From: Phyto melanocephala
Lineage: Eukaryota; Arthropoda; Insecta; Diptera; Rhinophoridae
DNA: 64,000 bases
NCBI GenBank assembly: GCA_941918925.1
Contig: OW799236.1
Span: 88,965,716-89,029,715, forward strand
Direction of reading: 5' to 3'
The position numbers were made by a program, and so were the translations under genes. Of this stretch, positions 55,903 to 64,000 are shown one piece after another (positions within the stretch are counted from its first letter, which is position 1; the number at the start of each line of letters is the position of its first letter). Below the pieces are notes generated by a model, which had not been told where the DNA came from, searched no databases, and saw only the letters and a program-made list of their open reading frames with translations.

Positions 55903-57230
55903 CTAAAAAACAAAAATAAGTAAAATGTAGTATTCGGCTGTGCCGAAACTTTAATACCCTCCACCAATTGATAATAACAAACTCTCATATATGTATGTAT
56001 ATAGAGACAATATTTATCTTTGCTGCTGTTGTAATTTATATGATTAACTGATTAATCAAATGTATGTAATAACGTCTGAATAAGCCAGCCGAAAAAATGC
56101 GGCGTTAAATACTCACATTTAATTGTTCAATTTTATTTGGTTTTAATTTTCGTTTCGTTGCAAAAAAAAAAACAAATACATGAAATTTAAATAAAAATAT
56201 GTCAACATTATTGAGCAAGTAAGAGTGTTTTAAAATAAAAGCATTAGACAAAACTGATAATATAAAGGCTTCAATCTGAAGACTGAATTCTTCGACGTAT
56301 TTTAGATGCCGAAATTCTGTTAGATCATTCGCATGAATAACAACAGGTTAAACACCCGTATACAGTACTGCCTGAAATCCAAGCAAAAAAGCCAGCATAT
56401 ATGTCTGTAATTCTGCCTGAATTTTAGATTTCCATAAGAAGTAAAGTTGAGCATCGATTATTCGTGATTCAATTAACCGGGAATAGCAATTATCCGGGAT
56501 CGATAACGAAGGTAAGATTTTTTATTTCAATCGATTAACCGTGATTACTTCAATTACCCGGGATTAACAATTATTAAAAATAGTAAAATCGTAAATATAG
56601 CGGACAACTTGAGCATTGAGGATGTAGAAACTTAGCTTAACTGTGATAAAGGTGATTGAGTTATCAAAGTATCGAATTTTAAAAACCAGTAATTCATGTA
56701 GCCGTGCTAAAAAACAAAAATAAGTAAAATGTAGTATTCGGCTGTGCCGAAACTTTAATACCCTCCACCAATTGATAATAACAAACTCTCATATATGTAT
56801 GTATATAGAGACAATATTTATCTTTGCTGCTGTTGTAATTTATATGATTAACTGATTAATCAAATGTATGTAATAACGTCTGAATAAGCCAGCCGAAAAA
56901 ATATCATTCGCATGAATAACAACAGGTTAAACACCCGTATACAGTACTGCCTGAAATCCAAGCAAAAAAGCCAGCATATATGTCTGTAATTCTGCCTGAA
57001 TTTTAGATTCCATAAGAAGTAAAGTTGAGCATCGATTATTCGTGATTCAATTAACCGGGAATAGCAATTATCCGGGATCGATAACGAAGGTAAGATTTTT
57101 TATTTCAATCGATTAACCGTGATTACTTCAATTACCCGGGATTAACAATTATTAAAAATAGTAAAATCGTAAATATAGCGGACAACTTGAGCATTGAGGA
57201 TGTAGAAACTTAGCTTAACTGTGATAAAGA
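55848..57230. repeat. Tandem duplication (804 bp / ~579 bp) including the 5' end of gene D exon 9
   Basis: Unit 1 is 55848-56651, unit 2 from 56652 to about 57230. They are nearly identical except that unit 2 lacks ~220 bp (56097-56317 of unit 1). Each unit starts with the same ~55 nt of exon 9 coding sequence plus the splice acceptor and a Helentron-type TTCGGCTGTGCCGAA hairpin. Confidence 0.85.
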
Positions 57231-57645
57231 TGATTTTGTCTAATGAAAAACATATACGCTTGAAAATTCACTATGATGAACCTCAATACCGAAATAAGCT
57301 CGTATGATTTTGATGAATATGATATAATCGTTACAAAAGCTGGATGCTATAAACGCATCCAGCACCCTGCTAAATTTTTTTGGAAAATTCTGCACCTTCG
57401 AACATTACAGAACAAGATAAAATTCAAATCTAACGTGTCAAAGAGAAGCTTTTGACAGAAAGTGTACAGGCAAAGAAGAAGAAACAAACTACGTTAAATG
57501 ATTTTTTTATATGTAATTTGATAAGTAATAATTAAAAATATATTAGTATAATACTAATATGAGTATATTGTAAGCGTGTAAGCGGTAAAATTGATTAACC
57601 GGAACGCTTCCGGTACAGACCATCCCGTATAATCGATGCTCAACT
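57023..57645. mobile_element. TIR element (AGTTGAGCATCGATTAT ends)
   Basis: The left end AGTTGAGCATCGATTAT is inverted at the right end (57629-57645). A small frame inside (57273-57455) is unrecognised. An extra copy of the left end lies at 56443, produced by the tandem duplication. Confidence 0.55.
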
Positions 57646-58035
57646 GTATGTGTAAAACCACAACCTGAATTTAAGGTTTAAAAACCTGAATTTAAAGCAA
57701 CGCAATTGGATAGAAATTTGAACGGAATTTTTGGCATTTGTTATATACTACTGGATCGCTATTACACTTATAGCCTTGCTCACATCTTTCATCTTTCATC
57801 AAATCAACAAGATGTTAAAATCTTCCCATATGAATTGTACGTGTTTGTGTGTCAACATTTCCCAAGAACTTTTGAAGATGTTCTTAAATCATTTTGTTCC
57901 ACTCAACATCTTTCGATTATTTTAGTGTCTTCACTAGAAAAAAGAAATATTGTTGCAAAAAAATACATGGCATCACTAGAAAATAATTACAAGTGACAAA
58001 AAAAAAACCAATACATACAACAAGTGGACTTGAAA

Positions 58036-58899
58036 TCTATATATATAAAAGTGAAACTCTGTGTGTGTGTGTGTTAGCTATAGACTCCGAAACTGTAAAA
58101 CCGATCGGACTCAAACTTTGGCAAGTTGTTGTACACATACCAGGGAGTGTTTATGGGTGGAAAAAAGTGGGTGGGGCCACGCCCATAAAAATTAGTTATC
58201 AGTTTTAGCTACTTGCACTTGATAGATTTTTCTGAAACTTTGCACACATATCGAGCTGTCATGACTAAAAAATTTTGTGATGAGAAAAGTGGGCGGGGCC
58301 ACGCCCCTAAAAAAGTTTTAATTTTGAGGTGCTTGGACTGAACCGATTTTTCTGAAACTTTGCACACATACTAAGCTGTCATAACCATATAATTTTGTGA
58401 TTAGAAAAGTGGGCAGGGCCACGCCCATAAAAAAAAGGTTATAATTTTGAGGTACTTGCACCAGACCGATTATTTTGAAACTTTGCACACATATCGAGCT
58501 ACCATGACTAAATAATTTCGTGATTAGAAAAGTGGGCAGTGCCGCGCCCATAAAAAAAAAATACTATTTTGAGGTACTTGCACTGGACCGATTATTTTGA
58601 AACTTTGCACACATATTGAGCTGTTATGACTTTACAATTTCGTGATTAAAAAAGTGGGCAGGGCCACGCCCAAAAAAACAATTATAATTTTGAGGTACTT
58701 GCACTGGTCCGATTCTTCTGAAACTTTGCACACATATTGAGCTGTTATGACTTTACAATTTCGTGATAAGAAAAGTGGGCAATGCCACGCCCATACAAAA
58801 ATTTATAATATTTAGGTTTTTGCACTTGATATTCAATTAAAATTCAGAATGCATTTCGATTCATTAAGGGGCGTAGCAACGCGCGCCGGGTTTGGCTAG
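58036..58899 (+). mobile_element. Helitron (TC...CTAG) with six ~121-bp tandem units
   Basis: Starts TCTATATATATAAAAGTGAA after A and ends GCGCGCCGGG...CTAG before T, the A^T target and termini of canonical Helitrons, with a GC-rich hairpin (GGCG...CGCC) near the 3' end. Inside, a unit containing AAAGTGGGCAGGGCCACGCC recurs at 58167, 58289, 58409, 58532, 58653 and 58775. Non-autonomous. Confidence 0.82.
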
Positions 58900-59314
58900 T
58901 ATGTTGTATAAAATAAGATATCTTTATTATCTTCCTCTAACAAAATCTGCATATTGTAATAATAATTGCTCTCCAAGGGCAATAATTGATACAATTAATA
59001 AAGAATTTTTAAATAAATTTTTTTTAATTTTTATTTGCGCAAACATGTAAAATAAATATTATGACAGATGAAGGATGAAAGATGTTGCAAATGTAAACAA
59101 GTTTTTTTTCATTTTCAACATCTTCCACGCATTCCGCTAAGATGGGAGCAAGTGTAAAAAGACTATTAGCGAAGACTTTTTCATCAGCTGATATACATAA
59201 GAATTAATGTTCACACATTTGTTTGGTAAAGTAATCGTAGATATTTTTTTAATTTCTTTTGGTTTCATATAATTTTTGAAAACTACAATTTTTTTTTTTT
59301 ACATTTGTTTGAAT

Positions 59315-59847
59315 TAAGGCGAATTCAATATCAGGTGATATCATCCCTGCAACAAACACAAAATGGCCAAGAGAATGTCAAAACACAAAAAAACAAATTT
59401 TTTGTTTACTTTTAATTAAAATTTTATTTTTATAAATTTACGCGAAAATTTTTAAGAAAAATAAGTATTTTTAATTTATTACATAAATTTGAGCCCGTTT
59501 ATATCACATATTTGTGTTTTATAACACATTTTTCACAATTTTCACAACTTTAAATCACTAGGACAAACACAACGGAAATTTTGCATTTTCTGAATTAAAA
59601 ACATTAAAAATGTTGTTTATTCAAATTACAAAATGTATTTTAATTATTTCCCAATAAGTTCTTGCACAAATATTAGTATTTTTACAATTTTTCTCCACAA
59701 ATTTGACCACTTTTACAAAAATTTTCAACCAACGCACATAAAAATTAATTTAAATGTAAACAAACTTTGACCTTGTGCCGTAAAAATAAAACGAGCAAAA
59801 AACAATCAGCTGGCTTCTTAACATCACCTATTATTGAATTCGCCTTG
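59315..59847. mobile_element. hAT-type element, 533 bp, related termini
   Basis: Ends TAAGGCGAATTCAATATCAG / ...TTGAATTCGCCTTG, a diverged form of the CAAGGCATATT termini. Perfect 8-bp repeat GTTTGAAT at 59307-59314 and 59848-59855. No ORF. Gene D intron 8. Confidence 0.85.
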
Positions 59848-60169
59848 GTTTGAATCACATGAAATTTGACACACGATTATTTTTTTGTGTAGAGATAAAT
59901 TAATTCCGATTATAACAAATATATTTACTCCTCCGAATGGGTTGATAAAAATTTGGTGGCTTCAAAAAGACAAAGACAGAAGGATGTATGGGATAGACAA
60001 AAATAATGGAAAAATTATGAAATGAATGGTAAACATACTCCCTCATGGTTAAGGGTAAACAAATGAGAATATTTTATATAGTCTTACTAATGCGAAAAAT
60101 TATTTGTTTCAATGAATTTAAACAAAACTTATGGTGGATGTAGTTTAAGAAAATTGAATAAATTTGTAC

Positions 60170-60298
60170 CTCTGTGGCAAAATACAGAGAACATATGGCC
60201 ATTACGCCCACAAGACTTAAGCTGACTTTAGTTCTATTTTTCCTTAGCGATATGAATTCATCGAACATACTATACAAAATAATATTTAATTGGACTAT
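60170..60298 (-). CDS. Gene D exon 8 (TM9)
   Basis: Encodes IVQLNIILYSMFDEFISLRK and TM9. 129 nt, acceptor ACTTGCAG, donor GAG|GTACAA, symmetric phase 0. The intron that follows (4.3 kb) holds a tandem duplication, a Helitron and a TIR element. Confidence 0.85.
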
Positions 60299-60372
60299 CT
60301 GCAAGTAAACGAAATAAATACATTTTCTTAATAATTAAACTCTATGAAAAATAAGAATCATAACTAATTTAC

Positions 60373-60521
60373 CATTGTTGTTATGCCAGCTAAAAGTAGC
60401 ATGAAATAGAATAAAATTGACCATAAATTTGCCCACTTCATAGAAGCAAAGACACTGCCACCGTTCAAAAACAAAATAAGATAGGGTTTTGATTCACCTT
60501 GAAATTCTTCATGGGTTAATA
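60373..60521 (-). CDS. Gene D exon 7 (outer loop 4, TM8)
   Basis: Encodes YLILFLNGGSVFASMKWANL and the TM8 helix WSILFYFMLLLAG. 149 nt, acceptor TTTGAAG, donor ATG|GTAAAT. Confidence 0.82.
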
Positions 60522-60604
60522 CTTCAAATAAAAAATATTATCTTTAAAGAAAAGTACTTGTAACTGTTAAACAATAAAGAATAAATTTGGCAACACACAC
60601 TTAC

Positions 60605-61217
60605 ACAATACACTACCCATGATTAGCATTTCCAATATGCTGTATAGAATTATCATAACAATATGACTACCGCCGATTAACCAACTGGTATGACGTATAT
60701 TTGTATTGAATTTATTAAAACTGGCTAAAGTTAGAATTAAACCCCAACCCGAACCAAAAGCTGAAATACCATAGTTGGGTATAAACTTAATGCCATCAAG
60801 AAATCAAACTGCTTTTAACACTAGAAATAGTCACTACCTATGGATGTCCAGATGTCGTTTGGAAACTACTAAACAGAAAATTGAATACGCAGGTAGTCTA
60901 GAATATAATAATTTACCTCAACAAATACAGGATTGTTGTACAATTTCTTTGTTTAAAAGAAAATTAAAGGATTATTTGTTGCAAAATATTGAAATGCTTC
61001 TAATCTAATAAATAATTTAATTATTATTAAATATAATTTTACATTATAAATTAGTGGATTATAAAATTTGTCTATATGAATATATTTTTTTTTTTTCCTC
61101 TGTAATACATTGTATTTAACTTCTTATACTACCAACTTGTCTCTGTAATGCCTTAGTGGCGCTGAGACCCCAAATAGAAATTGTATTTTGTATTATTGTA
61201 TTACAAATATGGATTTT

Positions 61218-61264
<47 letters not shown>

Positions 61265-61388
61265 GCCAATTCGGTGTAATTATATCGGAGAAGACTTTGC
61301 CAATTTCAGGTACAAAACTTAATCGCACAATTAACAAAAGCAGAAGTACTACTACAGTGCTGACCGAGAAACGTACTATTTGGCCGGT
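60605..61388 (-). pseudogene. Gene D exon 6, split by a LINE 3' end
   Basis: Right part 61260-61388 encodes TM5 (VVVLLLLLIVRLSFVPEIGK); left part 60605-60803 encodes IPNYGISAFGSGWG and TASFNKF-like TM6 to TM7. Between them is inserted LINE sequence with a poly(A) tract. Acceptor TTTTTTAG, donor T|GTAAGT. Confidence 0.8.
60804..61259 (+). mobile_element. 5'-truncated LINE 3' end with long poly(A), inside gene D exon 6
   Basis: Positions 60775-61008 give an open frame whose end is typical of LINE ORF2 C-termini (GSLEYNNLPQQIQD, SLFKRKLKDYLL). An A/T-rich 3' UTR and an uninterrupted run of 42 A (61219-61260) follow. This is a different LINE family from 3093-8566 (poly(A) tail, no CCTAA). The target duplication cannot be told from the A tail. 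It is inserted antisense to gene D. Confidence 0.85.
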
Positions 61389-61454
61389 CTAAAAAAAAGT
61401 TGATGAGAAACACTTATGGTACACTAATCAATAAGTCTTGAAATACATACGTAC

Positions 61455-61581
61455 CTGACTAATACTTTTTAATTTGTATGTCATAACTGTTATAATGATC
61501 CAAATACATATTGCCGATATTACTAGATGCCATGAGAGTTTAAGTTGCAGGCCAAGGAAATTAGTCTTTCGAAAAAGAGTA
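61455..61581 (-). CDS. Gene D exon 5 (TM4)
   Basis: Encodes TLFRKTNFLGLQLKLSWHLV and a TM4 helix. 127 nt (136 in B and C), acceptor TTTTACAG, donor CAG|GTACGT. Phases match the paralogs. Confidence 0.78.
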
Positions 61582-61799
61582 CTGTAAAATAAAGTTAAGA
61601 AAGTTTCAATATCTAAAGAGAGAAAATGCCTCATAAAATATTCTCAGTGTACACATACAAGTTTGTTGTTTTGCTAAAAGTATTCTCTAGCACGATTTAC
61701 TCGTTTCAATAAGTTTGTTCAGAAAATCTAAGCTTTCATATGAAATATCATACAAGCACTCTAGTTTGTACCGGAAGAATATTCGTTGTGCACTTTCGA

Positions 61800-62175
61800 A
61801 TATAAAGTAAATGACAAATTATGTCCAGAAACCCCGCAAGAAGGTATTTTTAATCCGTAGATATTAGTCTACTGAGAATTCTATTGAACAAAGGCTTCAT
61901 TCAAACCCCTCTTTTACGCAGATAATATTACGATCGATAATAATCAGGGTGAAAACCCCGGATTTTTTATGCAGGGAAGCATCTGAATGCGACGGCTCAA
62001 TGTCAAGCCGGCAAAGACGAAAATCTGTTTGTTTATGTTAAAGCGAATAATACCGGCATTTGACTGTCTTATCTTTCGAGATAAGCATATACTAACAATT
62101 TGGCTGAAATATGAAAAAGCCTTGACTACTTCTGGATTAATGTCACTGGGCTGATGAGAGACCATTAAACCTGGT
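61800..62175 (+). mobile_element. Decayed LINE relic (RT fragment plus downstream piece)
   Basis: Positions 61815-62070 follow the RT region of the LINE at about 6690-7010 (CCCCGCAAGAAGG, CTACTGAGAATTCTAT, TACGCAGATAA). An internal deletion then joins to sequence like 7360-7420 (GAAATATGAAAAAGCCTTGA). Frame destroyed. Lies in what should be gene D intron 4. Confidence 0.8.
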
Positions 62176-62429
62176 ATAAAAAAATAACCAATACATAATT
62201 TCTTAAGTGATATTACTGAGGATATTTACTAAACTTCTTAATGTGGAAATCTATTTCGCCTTTAGATTATTTTCTTTTTTAATCTGTGGTAAATGGCCTG
62301 TCTGAGCAGCGTTTAACATCATAAAAATAACGAAAATCGAGTCTGCTCATCAAGAGTCTAGCATCAAAAGATGAATCCTTCTTCCGATACGGTATGCATA
62401 TGCTTTCACGATGATGAGAAATTGTAATA

Positions 62430-63086
62430 CCATAGACAGACGACAGCGTTAATTTGCATTAAAAGTCTTAATTCAAGTTAACTTTTGAATTATCCCCATT
62501 CCAATGTGTATTAGATTTCACGTAAATGCACTAAATCATATTGAATTTATACTGCATTTAGCAATTTCAATATGGCAACACGGTCGGCAATCAATCAAAA
62601 AAAAATCAAAAATGTAAAATGTAAAATAAAAATAGATTCGATATGTTGAAATTGTTTACATATTTTTTGGAATGCCTTTCTGTTTAGCGAAAGTTTTCCT
62701 TAATACTGGTATCGTCCATCGTAAGTACGTCACTCTCCCAAAAAGTGCTGTTACGGTCCTTTAACAAAAAACACCACATACATACATACATACATATGTA
62801 CATACATACATTCATACATACATACATACATATGTATGTATGTATGAATTATAACCTCAATGAAAAGATACCATTCATCCTACGAATTTCCACAATTCCC
62901 TTTCTCTTATTTCAGAGTGTCCTTCTGCCAACCCAACTTGTAGGAACATGTTCAGATTTGTGATTGCTAGTGCATTTACAATTTTTAAAATTTTTACTAA
63001 ATGCAGAAACAGTCGTCTGTCACAGCAAAATTTTAATTTGCATTAGTGAGATTTTAATGCAAATTAACGCTGTCGTCTGTCTATGG
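62430..63086. mobile_element. TA-target element with perfect 35-bp TIRs
   Basis: Ends CCATAGACAGACGACAGCGT... are perfect inverted repeats over at least 35 bp, flanked by TA (62428-62429 and 63087-63088): Tc1/mariner type, 657 bp, non-coding. Contains a TACA/TATG microsatellite at 62775-62846. A + strand open frame crossing its right end (62964-63239) is taken as chance. Confidence 0.8.
62775..62846. repeat. (CATA)n/(TATG)n microsatellite
   Basis: CATA units then TATG units, forming a palindromic microsatellite. Similar short tracts lie at 12395-12430, 19035-19063 and 38982-39022. Confidence 0.8.
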
Positions 63087-63370
63087 TATAAGGTTCCACT
63101 TTTATACAATAAATTCTTAATGTTTGATAAAAATAAGAAGAACACAGGTTACTTATTTCGTATTGTTAATACTTACACAAAGTATGAGTTTGATGGAACT
63201 TCAAAGAAATGGGTGAAATCTGCAAAAGATATGTTATAAACTAAATTAATAAATACTATAAGTAAGTCGTCATATAAGTGTTGGTTACATAATAAATTTA
63301 AGAAAAAACAAGTGGTAGGTATGAAAAGGCAAATAGACAGAAAACGTCATAAGATTAATTTAATATTTAA

Positions 63371-64000
63371 ACAAGTAAGAGTGCTATATTCGGCGGTGCC
63401 GAATCTGATAATACCCTTCACCATCATGTACATAGGTATAATCCCACATCGTAGCTTAACCTTTATTTTATGTTAAACGCCATTTTTCTTTTCTATTTCT
63501 GACGCCATCCTCAATTTCGAATTTTTACGTAGTTATCCGTATTCTATTAGTCAAGCCCTTTCATTTGATACCAATATTGATGTGGTTAAAAAAATTTGTT
63601 CCGCCATTTTGTTTTAGACGCCATCTTGCATTTCATATTTTTTTAATAATCTACTGTACTGGTCAAGCCATTTCATTTGATACGAATATTGAGGGGTTCA
63701 AGAAGGTACATTTTAATATACTAGATTTGATCCAAATATAAATTTATTGTCCGCCATTTTGTAGTGGCGGCCAAAATGAATTTTAATTTTTTTATAGTGC
63801 TTATATTGCACTTTCGATGATACCAATATTGAATTTCTCGGTTGTTTAGAAGCTGAAAAAACTTGATTTTAGTTTATAAATTTTTGGAGTATATATTTTT
63901 CAAAAACAATTTTTGCCTATAACTTTACCGATTAGAGCCCGCTTTATCTAAAATTTTTCACGAATATCTCTAGAGGCAAAGGTACCTATAAATATTCTAC
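63371..64000 (-). mobile_element. Helentron-like element running off the right edge
   Basis: AACAAGTAAGAGTGCTATAT, hairpin TTCGGCGGTGCCGAA, CCCTTCACCATCATGTACAT, then GCCATTTT and GGCGGCCAAAATG blocks shared with the other long copies. Confidence 0.68.

Larger units (their letters stand above)
55336..61581 (-). pseudogene. Gene D: SLC6-like paralog, exons 5-10, exon 6 interrupted by a LINE fragment
   Basis: Third copy of the family: exons 61455-61581, 60605-61388 (interrupted), 60373-60521, 60170-60298, 55696-55902, 55336-55620. Exons 7-10 are open, in phase and have splice sites; lengths 149, 129, 207 and 285 nt equal gene C. Exon 6 spans 784 nt, of which 456 (about 60804-61259) are a LINE 3' end with a 42-nt A run. 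Taking that out leaves 328 nt, exactly the length in genes B and C. With the insert the frame meets stops, so this allele should not make a full protein. Family marks include SAFGSGWGLILTLASFNKF and RPTDWYPV. Exons 1-4 were not seen up to position 64000 and are probably beyond the right edge. No second lesion was noticed, so the damage may be recent or polymorphic. Confidence 0.8.

Noticed and set aside
55926..55960. A separate full Helentron beside gene D exon 9
   Set aside because: Only the TTCGGCTGTGCCGAA hairpin and a CCCTCCACC block are seen; no matching other end was found.
57706..57996. 96-aa + strand frame in gene D intron 8
   Set aside because: No recognisable family; a second overlapping frame of similar quality indicates chance.
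62964..63239. 91-aa + strand frame
   Set aside because: It runs across the terminal repeat of a Tc1-type element, so half of it is transposon DNA.

Overview
This window looks like AT-rich (by eye well over 65 % A+T) nuclear DNA of a higher fly (calyptrate/cyclorrhaphan Diptera). The basis is GT-AG introns of 60 nt to 8 kb, insect-type SLC6-like genes, a LINE whose ORF1 has a DUF4780-like domain, and many DINE-1/Helentron-like elements. The species is inference. No bacterial genes, CRISPR array or organellar genes were seen.

The host content is one tandem array of three paralogous, very divergent members of the SLC6 (sodium:neurotransmitter symporter) family, all on the minus strand and read right to left. 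Gene D (55.3-61.6 kb; exons 5-10, its 5' part lies beyond the right edge) has exon 6 split by a LINE 3' fragment with a 42-nt pure A tail. Gene C (24.5-39.2 kb) is complete: ten exons, about 598 aa, plus a second, duplicated last exon at 23.4-23.6 kb. Gene B (2.7-12.6 kb; exons 1-6, its 3' part lies beyond the left edge) has the same exon lengths but two consecutive GC-AG introns. Exon lengths are almost invariant between copies (163/135/170/95-104/127-136/328/149/129/207/285 nt), which makes the gene models secure. All the copies that can be read lack the usual sodium-site motifs of TM1 and TM8.

Everything else is a thick layer of mobile DNA. It includes one full-length RNase H-bearing LINE (3093-8566) with a 13-bp target duplication and one premature stop, and two decayed relatives of it. 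There is a tRNA-headed SINE with a 13-bp target duplication, and a piggyBac-like element (TTAA target) with a mariner-like relic nested in it. A 2-kb element with a RAG1/Transib-like transposase C-terminus and a 5-bp target duplication lies at 46.7-48.7 kb. Several hAT-type elements have 8-bp target duplications, Tc1/mariner-type elements have TA target sites, classical TC...CTAG Helitrons carry ~121-bp tandem units, and about fifteen Helentron/DINE-1-like copies have the GGCCGTGCC hairpin end. Two weak intronless coding-like relics (34.3-34.9 and 54.1-54.6 kb) are not identified with confidence.

Layout: 0-12.6 kb gene B with a giant MITE palindrome and the LINE in its introns; 12.6-23.3 kb intergenic transposon field; 23.3-39.2 kb gene C; 39.2-55.3 kb intergenic transposon field (Helentrons, SINE, Transib-like, hAT); 55.3-61.6 kb gene D; 61.6-64 kb probably gene D intron with a LINE relic, a Tc1-type element and a Helentron.
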